Shown: positions 27,308-36,985, counted from the stretch's first letter. The stretch is 64,000 bases of DNA from Actinomycetota bacterium (GCA_902810695.1 CADDYV010000014.1:1-64000); one strand, 5' to 3'. Translations and numbers: made by a program. Notes: generated from the letters alone by a model not told the origin.

Positions 27308-28054
27308 ATGGCGAAGCTGGATGGCAAGGTTGCGGTGGTAACGGGGGCTTCCAGCGGCATCGGCGAGGCGACCGCCGAGGCTCTGGCCGCGGAGGGAGCG
27401 ACGGTAGTGGCCGCAGCCCGGCGAGAGGAGCGGCTGCAAGAGCTTACGGGAAGAATAGAGGGCTCAGGAGGGCGTGTGATCTCCGTCCAGTGCGACGTAA
27501 CCGACGAGGAGCAGGCGCACGAGCTCATACAGCGCGCGGAGCAGGAGTTCGGGCGCGTGGACATACTGGTCAACAACGCCGGGGTCATGCTGCTCTCCAA
27601 GATAGAAAAAGGACTCTCCGAGCAGTGGCGTCAGATGTTCGACGTGAACGTGCTCGGCCTGCTCTATGCCACCGACGCGGCGATCCAGGTGATGAAGCGC
27701 CAGGGCGCGGGGCACATCATTAACATCTCAAGCGTCGCCGGGCGCAAGGTCCGTCCCACCGGCGGGGTATATTCCGGGACGAAGTGGGCAGTAAACGCCA
27801 TCTCGGAAGGCTTGCGGCAGGAGCTTCTGGAAGACAACATCAGGATCACGGTCGTCGAGCCGGGAGCTGTCGAAACGGAGCTTGCGAGCCACATAACCGA
27901 CGAGGAGGTCGTCCAGGAGCACAAGCGGCGCTTCGGCTCGATAGAGATCATGCAGCCGGAGGATATAGCCGGAGCCATTACCTACGCGGCCACCCAACCC
28001 GAGCGGGTGAGCGTGAACGAGATCCTGATCCGCCCCACCCGGCAGGCGAACTAG
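27308..28054 (+). CDS. short-chain dehydrogenase/reductase
   Basis: A 248-residue classical [18 protein letters not shown] binds the nucleotide, NNAGVML is the conserved structural motif, and the catalytic triad is ISSVAG (Ser) with the YSGTKWAV (Tyr-x-x-x-Lys). Start is ATG 27308, eight bases after AGGAAAGGG; the GTG at 27299 adds only three residues. Such YdfG-like enzymes reduce small hydroxy acids or ketones; the substrate is unknown. Its end overlaps the convergent DUF1385 gene by four bases. Confidence 0.85.
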   Translation: MAKLDGKVAVVTGASSGIGEATAEALAAEGATVVAAARREERLQELTGRIEGSGGRVISVQCDVTDEEQAHELIQRAEQEFGRVDILVNNAGVMLLSKIEKGLSEQWRQMFDVNVLGLLYATDAAIQVMKRQGAGHIINISSVAGRKVRPTGGVYSGTKWAVNAISEGLRQELLEDNIRITVVEPGAVETELASHITDEEVVQEHKRRFGSIEIMQPEDIAGAITYAATQPERVSVNEILIRPTRQAN

Positions 28055-28878
28055 AAGCGGGCCGGAATCCGCGCAGGCTTTCCCCCGACTGGCCTGTTGC
28101 CCTCCTCGGCTTCGAGGAGCCTCTTCAGCGACTCCACGGCGACCTCGAGCTCGGTCCGTCCCGGTTCCGTGGTGGTGCAGAACCTCTGCAGAAAGTTGCC
28201 CACAGCGATGGACGGGCGGGTCTTGCCCAGGGTGAACCAGGCCTCGGATATCAGGATGAACTGCAGGATGGAGTAGCCCCACCAGTTTATGAACGGGTCG
28301 AGCAGCGCCGCGATGAGGATGTAGATCAGGATGTTCGTCCCGCAGCGCGGGTGTATCCTGGAGCAACTCTTCGCGTTTTCGATGGTGACCTCGCCGTACT
28401 TCTCGTAGGCGGCCACTGCCTTGTGCTCGGCGCCGTGGTAGCGCCCGATGGAGGTAAACCTCATCGCCAGGAAGAACAAGATCAGGAGCGGAATGATCGG
28501 GAACTCCGCCAGAAATCCCAGGATCCCGCCCACCGAGCCGAGCCCGCTCCCTGCTTCGAGCAGCCGTGATAGAGCCCACAGCGCGGCTATCGAGGCCCCG
28601 AAGTAAACCAGGGTCCAAAGCGAGCCCGCGACCTGGATCAACAACCTTCCCCAGAGCAGGAGCGAGCGAAGGATAGGCCACCTCAGAACCCGCTCCAGCG
28701 CAGGGTCTTTGGGCTTCCAGACCTTCACGCGCTCGATGTGGACGAAGATCTCGGCGTCCTTGCGGTACGCAGCGCTCATGTAGTTCGGTCCGAAGAGGTC
28801 CAGGCCGCCCCAGCGCGCCATGCCGCCGAGGAGCAGAGGTTCTTTCTTCTCTTTCTCCAGGATGGCTTTCTCCGCCAA
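28051..28878 (-). CDS. DUF1385 membrane protein
   Basis: A 275-residue protein. It begins with a soluble region ([37 protein letters not shown]), then several helices, then the family core [22 protein letters not shown] followed by HPRCGTNI. The conserved GAEHK and HPRCGT residues look like a metal site, but no function is established for the family. TTG start with AAGGAGAG just before. It is often near prfA or rpmE in other bacteria; that context is not seen here. Confidence 0.8.
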   Translation of the reverse strand: MAEKAILEKEKKEPLLLGGMARWGGLDLFGPNYMSAAYRKDAEIFVHIERVKVWKPKDPALERVLRWPILRSLLLWGRLLIQVAGSLWTLVYFGASIAALWALSRLLEAGSGLGSVGGILGFLAEFPIIPLLILFFLAMRFTSIGRYHGAEHKAVAAYEKYGEVTIENAKSCSRIHPRCGTNILIYILIAALLDPFINWWGYSILQFILISEAWFTLGKTRPSIAVGNFLQRFCTTTEPGRTELEVAVESLKRLLEAEEGNRPVGGKPARIPARF

Positions 28879-28946
28879 AGCTCTCCTTCTTCTTTAGATC
28901 TCGGAGAAAATCTTAAAAAAGATTAGCACGCCCGCGGGGCAAACGG

Positions 28947-30323
28947 CTACGCGGAGACAGAGGCGAGCCGCAAAAGCCCCTTCTCGTTCCTCAACTCCCG
29001 CTCCTTTAGGAAGCTCGTCGGGACTCCGCCCCGCTGGAAGTCCTCATCTTCCAGAACGGCCAGGTGCAGCGGCAGCGTCGTCTCCAGGCCCGCGATCGCG
29101 AACTCGTCCAACGCGCGCACGCCGCGCCGGATCGCCGCCTCCCTGCTTGCGGCGTGGACGATGAGCTTGGCAAGAAGCGAGTCGTAGTGCGCAGGAATCT
29201 TGTAGCCGGGGTAGAGGTGCGAGTCTACCCGTACGCCGGGACCTCCAGGTGGATTGTAGAACTCCACCGTGCCAGCCTGGGGCATAAAGCCCCGCCGGGG
29301 GTCTTCGGCGTTGATGCGGAATTCGATCGCGTGTCCTTTGGCGGGAGGTGCCTCTGCCGGATCAAGCGGTTCTCCGGCGGCGATTTCGAGCTGTTCAGCA
29401 ACGAGGTCCACCCCGGCTATCATCTCGGTTACGGGGTGCTCGACCTGCAGCCGGGTGTTCATCTCGATGAAGTAGAAGTTTCCCTCCGAGTAGACGAACT
29501 CGACCGTACCCGCTCCCTCGTATCCCAGAGAATCGGCCAGCGCGGCAGCGGAATTCATCAGACCCTCGCGAACTTCCTGCGGGATGTGAGGCGCCGGAGA
29601 CTCCTCGACGAGCTTCTGGTAGCGGCGTTGGATCGAGCAGTCCCGCTCGGGAAAGGTCAGGACACTGCCGTGGGCGTCGGCGAGGACCTGTACCTCTACG
29701 TGCCGCAGTGGCTCCAGGTACTGCTCGACGTAAACCGAGCCGTCGCCGAAGCTCGCTGCAGCTTCCCGGCTGGCTGCGGAGAAGGCGCCTGCAGCCTCCC
29801 TCTCGCTCTCGACCACGCGCATCCCCTTGCCCCCGCCTCCGGCGCTCGCCTTGATGACCAGCGGGTAGCCGACCTCCGCGCCTACCCGCTTCACCTCGGC
29901 GGCGCTCGCGCAGACGCCGGTGCTGCCCGGCGTTATCGGGACGCCTGCCTCCGCCGCAAACACTCGTGCAGCGGCTTTGTCGCCCATCTGGGCTATAGCC
30001 TGCGAAGACGGCCCGATAAACTTGATGCCGACGCGCTCGCAAATCTCCGCAAACCGGGAATTCTCGGACAAAAACCCGTAGCCGGGATGGATGGCATCCG
30101 CCCCGGCAAGCTCGGCGGCAGAGATGATCGCAGGTATGTTCAGGTAGCTCTTGCTCGCGTTCGGCGGGCCGATGCAGATCGCCTCGTCGGCCAGCATCCG
30201 GTGTAGCGAGCCCGAGTCGGCTGTGGAATAGACCGCCACGCTGCGGATTCCGGCCTCCCGGCAGGCCCGGATGACGCGCAGCGCGATCTCACCGCGGTTG
30301 GCAACCAGAACCTTGCCGATCAC
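28947..30323 (-). CDS. accC: acetyl-CoA carboxylase, biotin carboxylase subunit
   Basis: A 458-residue ATP-grasp enzyme that carboxylates biotin on the carrier protein, the first half-reaction of fatty-acid synthesis. N terminus VLVANRGEIALRVIRACRE; ATP loop KASAGGGGKGMR; catalytic and metal segment EMNTRLQVEHPVTEMIAG. Length and motifs are normal. GTG start at 30323, five bases after accB. It is a stand-alone subunit (AccC type), not the fused AccA3 of mycobacteria. Confidence 0.95.
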   Translation of the reverse strand: MIGKVLVANRGEIALRVIRACREAGIRSVAVYSTADSGSLHRMLADEAICIGPPNASKSYLNIPAIISAAELAGADAIHPGYGFLSENSRFAEICERVGIKFIGPSSQAIAQMGDKAAARVFAAEAGVPITPGSTGVCASAAEVKRVGAEVGYPLVIKASAGGGGKGMRVVESEREAAGAFSAASREAAASFGDGSVYVEQYLEPLRHVEVQVLADAHGSVLTFPERDCSIQRRYQKLVEESPAPHIPQEVREGLMNSAAALADSLGYEGAGTVEFVYSEGNFYFIEMNTRLQVEHPVTEMIAGVDLVAEQLEIAAGEPLDPAEAPPAKGHAIEFRINAEDPRRGFMPQAGTVEFYNPPGGPGVRVDSHLYPGYKIPAHYDSLLAKLIVHAASREAAIRRGVRALDEFAIAGLETTLPLHLAVLEDEDFQRGGVPTSFLKERELRNEKGLLRLASVSA

Positions 30324-30328
30324 GCGCC

Positions 30329-30823
30329 CTACTCTTCGGGCCGCAGATAGAAGAGCGGCTGGTCGTACTCCACACCCTCAGCATTTTCGGCCAGGACCTC
30401 GACCACCTCCCCCGAGACATCCGCGGGGATCTCGTTCATCATCTTCATCGCCTCGATGATGCAGAGCGTCTGCCCGGCCTTCACCCTGTCTCCTACCTCA
30501 ACGTAGGGCTCCTCTCCCGGTGCCGGGGATCGGTAGAAGGTTCCCACTACCGGCGAGCGGACCTCACACAGCCCGTTGCGCTTCGGTGAAAATTCTTGTG
30601 CCGCCTCGGAAGCCGGCTCCGGCACGGCTTTGTGGTGGCTGATGGCAGGAGCAGCAGACAGAAGAGGTTCGGCTCTGGCCTTGACCGTGATCTCCAGTTC
30701 TCCCCTTCGCACCTGGATCTCCCCCACATCGCTCCTCTTGACGAGATCCACGATCTTCTCGACTTCATCCAGAGGCAGCGGCTTCTGCGGGCTCTCCCCC
30801 GCTCTATTCGACGTCTCGCTCAT
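30329..30823 (-). CDS. accB: acetyl-CoA carboxylase biotin carboxyl carrier protein
   Basis: A 164-residue carrier. The C-terminal biotinyl domain has EAMKMMNEIPAD, with the central Lys as biotin site, and ends VEYDQPLFYLRPEE. The N-terminal half (EKIVDLVKRSDVGEIQVRRGELEITVKA) is the usual AccB helix-strand region, followed by a variable linker. ATG 30823 (MSETSNRAG) is preferred over TTG 30835 because AGAGA precedes it. Divergent from mutL, about 110 bases apart; a TAGAAT box on the minus strand near 30865 may be its -10. Confidence 0.92.
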   Translation of the reverse strand: MSETSNRAGESPQKPLPLDEVEKIVDLVKRSDVGEIQVRRGELEITVKARAEPLLSAAPAISHHKAVPEPASEAAQEFSPKRNGLCEVRSPVVGTFYRSPAPGEEPYVEVGDRVKAGQTLCIIEAMKMMNEIPADVSGEVVEVLAENAEGVEYDQPLFYLRPEE

Positions 30824-30932
30824 GTTTCTCTGCAATCCTTATCGTCGTACATAGCCCGCAATTCTACACGTCCACCGATGGGAAATTCTTCCCCTGATTG
30901 TAAAATGCTTGAAGTTTTATGGTGGAGTTTTC

Positions 30933-32726
30933 ATGAGCATTCGCATCTTGGATCCCCTGGTGGCCCAGCAGGTCGCCGCCGGGGAGGTCGTTGACCGTCC
31001 GGCCTCGGTGGTCAAGGAGTTGGTCGAAAACTCCCTGGACGCCGGAGCCTCGCGCGTGGAGGTCGAGTTGGGCGCAGGGGGGACCTCGCGCATCATGGTG
31101 CGCGATGACGGCTCCGGGATGTCCTCAGAGGACGCGAAGCTCTCCGTCCTGCGGCATGCGACGAGCAAGATCGGCTCCGTCAAAGACCTCGAATCCGTAA
31201 CCACCCTGGGATTTAGAGGCGAGGCCCTGCCCTCGATCGCAAGCGTCTCCTCGTTCCGACTCGAAACCTCGACGGGCGAGGGCGCGGGCACGAAGGTCGT
31301 CGTGGAAGGCGGCGGCGAGGCAGATATCTCCCCCGCCTCCCACCCCAGGGGGACCACGGTCCTCGTGGATCGTCTCTTCTACAACGTTCCCGCGAGAAGA
31401 GCCTTCCTCAAGGGCTCCCGCGCCGAGCGCGCCGCGATAGTCGAGGTCCTGACCCACCTCGCCGTCGCCCACCCGGAAGTAGCCTTCCGGCTGACGGAGG
31501 GAGGCCGCGACTACCTCTCGCTGCCCGCCTCAAGAGACCTCCGGGAGCGGCTCGCCCAGGTCTACGGCGTCGCCAAGGCTCGCTCCTTCCGCGAGGTTGC
31601 TTATGAATCCGGAGCGTTCAGAATAACGGGCTACGCCGCCCTGCCGAGCCTGACGGAGAGCAGCCGCGCCTGCCAGACGATCTCGGTGAACGGCCGGTGG
31701 GTCCGGGCGGATAACCTCAATCGCGGCCTCGACGACGCCTACCGGGCGACGATACCCGCCGGGCGCTACCCTCCGGCGGCGCTGGAGATCGAGGTGGACC
31801 CCCGAAGGGTGGACGTGAACGTGCATCCTACCAAGCAGATCGTGCGCTTCTCCGAGGAGCGGGCCGCCCGCGAAGCCCTGGCCGCCTCGGTACGCGCCGC
31901 CATCGAGTGGCGGCCTCCCCCGCCCGCCGCAGCCCCGCGCCAGACCGAGCCCACCTTCGCCCAGGAACGCCTCTCCGCCCGGCCTTCGGGGGACTACTCC
32001 TTCCGCGTGGCCGAACGCAGACCGGATTATCCGGCTCCGCCCGCCAGGGATCTCAAAGAGGCGCAAGAAAAAATCTCCGAGGCTTCGAAGCCGCTGTCGG
32101 AGCAGCGTCCGGAGCCTCTGCAACCAGCCGGGGATCTTCCGGAGCGCGGCGCGTTGCCTTCGCTCGAAGAGCTTCGGATCATAGGCCAGCTCGCGGCTGG
32201 TTACATCCTCGTCGAAGACTCCGAGGCGCTCTGGATCGTTGACCAGCACGTCGCCCACGAGCGTGCCATCCTCGACCGCCTCTCCGACTCGGACAGCCCG
32301 GCAACCGTTCAGAACCTCCTGGTTCCCGAGGTGGTCGAGCTATCTCCGTCCGAGGCCGAGCGCGCAGCCGAGAGCCTGGAAGAGCTCTCCGTCTACGGGT
32401 TCGAGGCGGAGCCCTTCGGGCCGCGCTCGGTTCGCGTAACTTCGGTAATCTCCACCCTGTCCGACCGGGACGTGGCCGGGGCGTTCAAGGATGCCCTGGC
32501 TGCGATCTCCGGCACCGAACCCGGCCACCGCCGCGAGGACCGTATTCTCGCCACCATCGCCTGCCACTCCGCCGTGAAGATGGGAGATCGTCTCTCAGAA
32601 GCGGAGATGGAGAGCCTCATCCGGGACTGGCTCACCAGCCGCCTGCCCGCCACCTGTCCTCACGGGCGCTCCATCTGCTACCGCACGAGCCTGGGTGAGA
32701 TCGCCAGAAAGCTCGACAGGCATTAG
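30933..32726 (+). CDS. mutL: DNA mismatch repair protein MutL
   Basis: A 597-residue protein with an N-terminal GHKL ATPase: ELVENSLDAGA (about 34-44), RDDGSGM and FRGEALPS. The middle is a proline/acid-rich linker (about 325-415). The C-terminal domain has VDQHVAHERAILD, close to the endonuclease motif DQHA-x2-E-x4-E but with Val for Ala and a final Asp for Glu, plus ACHSAVKMG and TCPHGRSI, which fit the metal-site motifs. Start is ATG 30933 with GGTGGAG five bases upstream. Most actinobacteria use NucS instead of MutS/MutL, so this gene marks a deep-branching lineage. Confidence 0.93.
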   Translation: MSIRILDPLVAQQVAAGEVVDRPASVVKELVENSLDAGASRVEVELGAGGTSRIMVRDDGSGMSSEDAKLSVLRHATSKIGSVKDLESVTTLGFRGEALPSIASVSSFRLETSTGEGAGTKVVVEGGGEADISPASHPRGTTVLVDRLFYNVPARRAFLKGSRAERAAIVEVLTHLAVAHPEVAFRLTEGGRDYLSLPASRDLRERLAQVYGVAKARSFREVAYESGAFRITGYAALPSLTESSRACQTISVNGRWVRADNLNRGLDDAYRATIPAGRYPPAALEIEVDPRRVDVNVHPTKQIVRFSEERAAREALAASVRAAIEWRPPPPAAAPRQTEPTFAQERLSARPSGDYSFRVAERRPDYPAPPARDLKEAQEKISEASKPLSEQRPEPLQPAGDLPERGALPSLEELRIIGQLAAGYILVEDSEALWIVDQHVAHERAILDRLSDSDSPATVQNLLVPEVVELSPSEAERAAESLEELSVYGFEAEPFGPRSVRVTSVISTLSDRDVAGAFKDALAAISGTEPGHRREDRILATIACHSAVKMGDRLSEAEMESLIRDWLTSRLPATCPHGRSICYRTSLGEIARKLDRH

Positions 32727-32743
32727 GCATGCTGAATCGAGAA

Positions 32744-33787
32744 TTACCCTAAAAAAGTTCTAACTGGGATTCCTGCGGGGTTCGCAACCCTACGTCCAAC
32801 CGCAGGGATGAGAAATTCGTCTGGTATTCCGAGTTCGGCTGCTCTGTCTGCGGTGAGGAAAAAGAATTCATTGGCACCTGTGGCGATGCCGCGCGACACA
32901 CTTGCAAAGTCTGCCAGGACCGGAGTGGTAGGGCGCTCCTCGGCAGGTGCTCTGGACAGCCCTGTAGACAAACCTTCAATTAACTTCCGTTGATGAACGA
33001 TAAACTTTTCTCTGCTCGCTCCCCGAAACCCTGAAAAAATCCACAGTTCAAGGTCCCTGATTTGAGATTCGGTACACCTAGCCCAAAGAAATTGTTCCTG
33101 CGGCTCAGCGTTTTCGATCATGAGAATAACCGGGTTCGTATCTACCCGCCGAAATGGAGACGCCTCCGGGGTAAAGGTAACTACCGCCTCCAGACGGTAA
33201 TTTCTCGAGATCCAAGCCCACAATGTTTGGGCAAAAACTCCCTCGCACGTATCAGCGGGCATGATAAACGCCAGACGCCCATTCTCGCTCAACAGATGTA
33301 GAGCCTGCAGCAAAAAATAGACATGCAGCCCCGCACGACCATCGAGGGCTTCACCAATCACCTCTGCACCGAGATTTCTAAGCTTCTCCTTGGTGGATTT
33401 CGGCAAACGATGGTGCCGGATGTATGGCGGGTTGGCAACTATGGCATCGAAAGAATCTTCTGGCGGGTTCAAGACAAAGTCCCTTATCTGAACACCAGAG
33501 AGATCTTCTTCAGATAGTCCGTTCTGGCGGGCCTGTTGCAGAGCGGCAGGATCTACTTCCGTACCCAGAAGTTTGATCTTCCTGCCAGATTCTCCAGCTA
33601 GAGATTTGGTAGCCTCAAAAAATGCTCCTGCTCCGACAGCGGGATCGAATCCGCTGTTGCTTCCACCAGCCAGGACGTACCCGACCATCGCCCGCGCAAC
33701 CCAACCAGGTGTCCAGAACTGTCCTTTCTGCCTGAGAGCCTCCCTCTCCGGTCCCGAATTGGGCAGTTTTTGCAAATACTCCTTCAC
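32744..33787 (-). CDS. N6-adenine DNA methyltransferase, apparently C-terminally truncated
   Basis: A 347-residue gamma-class adenine methylase. Motif I (AdoMet) FDPAVGAGAFF is at about 47-57, motif IV NPPY at 119-122. QKGQFWTPGWVARAMVGYVL is the usual opening of type II enzymes that pair with a separate endonuclease. The target-recognition part begins (VSRGIATGANEFFFLT) but stops after about 60 residues, where related enzymes are much longer, so specificity is probably lost. GTG start overlaps the endonuclease stop (GTGA). Ends 17 bases from the convergent mutL. GC is lower than in neighbours. Confidence 0.75.
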   Translation of the reverse strand: MKEYLQKLPNSGPEREALRQKGQFWTPGWVARAMVGYVLAGGSNSGFDPAVGAGAFFEATKSLAGESGRKIKLLGTEVDPAALQQARQNGLSEEDLSGVQIRDFVLNPPEDSFDAIVANPPYIRHHRLPKSTKEKLRNLGAEVIGEALDGRAGLHVYFLLQALHLLSENGRLAFIMPADTCEGVFAQTLWAWISRNYRLEAVVTFTPEASPFRRVDTNPVILMIENAEPQEQFLWARCTESQIRDLELWIFSGFRGASREKFIVHQRKLIEGLSTGLSRAPAEERPTTPVLADFASVSRGIATGANEFFFLTADRAAELGIPDEFLIPAVGRRVANPAGIPVRTFLG

Positions 33788-34792
33788 TCGATCGCTCGTC
33801 TCTGGCTACATAAGTCGTCCAGGATCTGCAAAGCTTCAGCACTCATTGCCAGTCGTCCGCCATCGAACCTCACATAAGGCAAAATGTGCCCGTTCTTGTC
33901 CACTATATGGTCGGCTACGAGGGTTGGTTCCTCTTGTGATTCGCCAAGAAGGTAAGCATAATGATAGTAGATGGAGTAGGTAACCTTCTCAGTCGTGGAC
34001 CCGCCTGGAGCCTAGTAAGTTTGTACTCTTGGCTCTATCTTCCCGCTGCCGATCAGCTTCTCCGCTTCATCCAGAGATATACCGAACGCCATATCGTAAA
34101 ACACGTGCCAGATATGAATCTTTAAGCTCTGCTGCTTTTGCCACTGGTGCAAGGGAGCCCTGTCCTCGTCCTTCACGATAACCGTGGGAAGCACCGCTGA
34201 TTTTGGCAGCCCAAGCTCTCCTCCAAGCCTTCTCATTGGCCTTAGTTCTGAGCCGTAGTCCGGCATCTGGTGAGCCTTCCACAAACTATTCTCACACTCT
34301 ACTGCAACGACGGCTTTCGAGAGCAATTCTCTCATACCCGTCTCTTGTTCGGTTGTGAATGGCAACTCTTGACTCCTCCGAGTTGCTGAACGATTTCTCC
34401 AACAGCGTTTTCGTCAGACTTGCTGAAAATTAGCAAGTCTGGGCGCTTGATGTTCAAACCAAGCCCTGCCTGCTCTAAACGCTCGAAATAAAGCTCGAAT
34501 TCTTGTATGTCGTCGGGAGCGACACCGCTCTGGGTCCATATGGCAGGGCAAAATATCTGTCTGTCTCGTTTACAGCCTGCGTCACACGGTCCTCACTCCA
34601 GCGTCCTTGAGACCACCGCATCAAGAAATCGCTGCCCCGTAGGCGGCGGGGGTTCAGTAGGAAGTCAGGCCAAGGGATGGTGCGGCTTTCCCTGAGTTTG
34701 ATCTCTACGTCCTCCATCGGAACGCTGAGAACCCTATCGAAAAGACGCATGTTCCTGTCCTCTGTCAAGCTCTTGATGTTTTCGTGACCCAA
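33784..34792 (-). pseudogene. type II restriction endonuclease, decayed
   Basis: Three pieces read as one protein. From 34792, SVPMEDVEIKLRESRTIPWP up to YFALPYGP; a frameshift near 34528-34536 moves to VAPDDIQEFELYFERLEQAG and KRPDLLIFSK; a second near 34366-34380 moves to PFTTEQETGMRELLSKAVVAVECENSLWKA and IHIWHVFYDMAFGI. An in-frame TAG at 34012-34014 then interrupts before STTEKVTYSIYYHYAYLLGE and the true stop at 33784. RPDLLIF and VAVECEN fit a PD-(D/E)xK-like core. With two frameshifts and a stop it cannot make active enzyme. Overlap with the methylase start shows an original R-M operon. The exact family is not identified. Confidence 0.75.
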
Positions 34793-35201
34793 CGGATTTT
34801 TGCCTGTTTACTGTTGCGCGCAGCATAGCGCAGAACATGATAAACAATCCGGGCAGCATCTACTACAGATAAGGTCTAGTAAGCTTAGCCCTCGCGTATT
34901 TCACGCTGACGGCGCAATGCATCCACGCTGAACCAACTCGCCCGTGAGAGTGGCATCCAGCACAGGTTCCCTCCGCTAATGGTGTGGGTTCCGGAGCAAC
35001 CTAACCGAGCAAAATTTCCGGGTAGCATTGTAAGTCTTGCGACAGTAAATCACCATCAAGATTCGGTCTGCACCATCGAAGGTACAGGATCACCAGAAAC
35101 CGCTCGATAATGCCCTGGATCTCTTGGCTCTTTCGCTCCAAAGCGGGTAACATGTTACCCTACACCGGCTATGTTTACTGTCAAAAGAGGTCTATAGAGA
35201 G
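34793..35201 (+). other. intergenic region without a recognised gene
   Basis: About 410 bases, less GC-rich than the flanks, between the start of the decayed endonuclease and the TlpA-like gene. No frame here looks coding and no known RNA or riboswitch pattern was recognised. It contains a perfect 16-base palindrome (35145-35160) close to the downstream gene. It may include the promoter of the endonuclease (minus) and scar DNA from the cassette's insertion. Confidence 0.5.
35145..35160. promoter_or_regulatory. perfect 16-bp palindrome, candidate operator
   Basis: GGGTAACATGTTACCC is an exact inverted repeat with no spacer, 41 bases before the TlpA-like start codon. Size and symmetry fit a dimeric repressor site. 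The regulator is not identified. Confidence 0.45.
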
Positions 35202-35828
35202 ATGTCCCGAAACTCCGCATCCGGCGAGGTTCGCAAGAGGACCGCCAAAAAAGGTGCTCCTTCGGGGGGAGACAGGACCATCGTTCTCATCCTGGCTGCA
35301 TTTACGGCGCTCGCTATCGCCGCGATAGCCGTCATCGCCGTCCTGAGTTCCAGCGGATCGGGAAGCTCCGGTAACTTCACCCCCAACAACCAGGGTCTGC
35401 TCAAGGTTGGATCCCAGGCCCCGGACTTCACCATCAACACCGTAAACGGCGGAAGCGCCTCCCTCAAAGGGTCGAATGAGGCGACCATGCTGGTCTTCTT
35501 CGCCACCTGGTGCCCGCACTGCAACAGGGAAGCCCCGATCCTCAGCGAGATCTCCAAAAACTACAGCAATCTCCGGGTGATGATGATTAGCGTACCGCAG
35601 AAGAAAACCGGCTGGGAGGCGGGAGACAGCCCGCAGAAGGTGCGCGAGTTCGTCAACCACTACGACATAAAGGGTCCTGCAGCTTACAACCCCGCACTCG
35701 GCGAGCGGTACAAGGTAACCGGCACCCCGACGATCTACATCCTCAACAAGAACGACAAGATCGTCGCTGCCAACACAGGTGAGGTCCCGGAAGACGTTTT
35801 GAAGGGTTGGATCCAGAAGGCCCTGTAG
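35202..35828 (+). CDS. membrane-anchored TlpA/ResA-like thiol-disulfide oxidoreductase
   Basis: A 208-residue protein. A charged cytosolic N terminus (about 1-25) is followed by one membrane helix (IVLILAAFTALAIAAIAVIAVL) and an extracytoplasmic thioredoxin fold. GSQAPDFTINTVNGGSASL opens the domain; ATWCPHCNREAP holds the CxxC redox pair; VTGTPTIYILNKN has the cis-proline. Such proteins reduce cytochrome c apoprotein or other extracellular thiols. AGAGAG precedes the ATG. No cytochrome biogenesis gene is adjacent. The upstream palindrome suggests regulated expression. Confidence 0.85.
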   Translation: MSRNSASGEVRKRTAKKGAPSGGDRTIVLILAAFTALAIAAIAVIAVLSSSGSGSSGNFTPNNQGLLKVGSQAPDFTINTVNGGSASLKGSNEATMLVFFATWCPHCNREAPILSEISKNYSNLRVMMISVPQKKTGWEAGDSPQKVREFVNHYDIKGPAAYNPALGERYKVTGTPTIYILNKNDKIVAANTGEVPEDVLKGWIQKAL

Positions 35829-35856
35829 CTTTCTAGCCTCGGACAAAGGAGAGGCC

Positions 35857-36984
35857 ATGCCGATAGAGTTCAAGACCGGCGGCGGCAGCTACACTCTAGG
35901 AGTCGAGGAAGAGCTGCACATCGTTGACGGCTCCACGGGAGAGCTGGTACCCAAGATCGAGGAGATCATGGGCCGCCTCCCCGAAGACCTCGCAGAGTTC
36001 GTCTCCTACGAGCTTTTCCAGTCCGTCCTGGAGATAAAGACCCCGGTTTGCACCTCGGTCGCCGAGACGAAGCAGCGTCTGCGCGAGTTGAGGGGCAGGG
36101 TCGGTTCATGGGCCGCCACCTGCGAAGCCTCGATCGCCTCCGCCGGAACGCACCCCTTCAGCCGCTACAAGGACCAGAAGATAACCGAGCAGGAGCGTTA
36201 CGAGCACGTCATAAAGACTTTGCGCTGGATCGCCGAGCGCGAGGTCATCTTCGGCCAGCACGTTCACGTCTCGGTCCCCGGACCGGAAGAGGCCATAGAG
36301 GCCCACAACCGCCTCTCGGAGCAGGCGCCGCTCCTCCTGGCGCTCTCGGCCAACTCCCCATTCTGGCAGGGTTTCGACACCGGCTTCGAGTCCACGCGGG
36401 TCAAGATCTTCGAGTCCTTCCCCCGCGCCGGGCTTCCCCCAGCTTTTCCGACCTACGAGGCTTTCGAGAATTACGTGGATCTCATGGTCGAGGCCGGGGC
36501 GATGGATGACTACACCTTCTGCTGGTGGGATGTCAGGCCGCACTCGAAGTTCGGCACCATCGAGCTAAGGGTCCTCGACTCCCAGACGAGCCTCTCCTTT
36601 GCAGCCTCCCTGACGGCCCTGACCCAGTGCCTCGTCGCCCGCGCCCTGGAAGAGGGGACCCGAAGAGGCCCGTATAACCGGGATCTGGCGCTAGAGAACA
36701 AGTGGCGCGCTGCCCGCTACGGGATGGACGCCGTCTTCTACGATCCCGCACAGAGGACCTCCACCCCGGCCCGCGACATGGCCCGCACTCTTATAGAAGA
36801 GTTGCGACCTCACGCCCAGGATCTGGGCTGCGAGGACGAGCTACTCGAAGTCTCCGAGATAGTCGAGGGCGGAACCGGCAGCCAGCACCAGCGTCGCATC
36901 TACCAGGAGAATAGAGACTTTCTCGACGTGGTCGCCTACCTCATAGAGAACACCCGCCCGGCGCTCGCCGGAGAGCCGAGCTGA
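35857..36984 (+). CDS. carboxylate-amine ligase, YbdK/GCS2 family
   Basis: A 375-residue enzyme of the glutamate-cysteine ligase type 2 superfamily. TLGVEEELHIVDGSTGELVP is the conserved start, with the Glu cluster of the metal/ATP site; FGQHVHVSVP, WWDVRPHSKFGTIELRVLDSQ and GSQHQRRIY are later family motifs. YbdK itself is a weak gamma-glutamylcysteine synthetase; in actinobacteria relatives may serve thiol or other amide synthesis. AGGAG precedes the ATG, 28 bases after the thioredoxin-like gene, so the two may be co-transcribed. Confidence 0.85.
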   Translation: MPIEFKTGGGSYTLGVEEELHIVDGSTGELVPKIEEIMGRLPEDLAEFVSYELFQSVLEIKTPVCTSVAETKQRLRELRGRVGSWAATCEASIASAGTHPFSRYKDQKITEQERYEHVIKTLRWIAEREVIFGQHVHVSVPGPEEAIEAHNRLSEQAPLLLALSANSPFWQGFDTGFESTRVKIFESFPRAGLPPAFPTYEAFENYVDLMVEAGAMDDYTFCWWDVRPHSKFGTIELRVLDSQTSLSFAASLTALTQCLVARALEEGTRRGPYNRDLALENKWRAARYGMDAVFYDPAQRTSTPARDMARTLIEELRPHAQDLGCEDELLEVSEIVEGGTGSQHQRRIYQENRDFLDVVAYLIENTRPALAGEPS

Positions 36985-36985
36985 A

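Noticed and set aside
34840-35000. Structured RNA or group II intron remnant in the gap before the TlpA gene
   Set aside because: Some phrases looked RNA-like, but no conserved intron or riboswitch core could be found.
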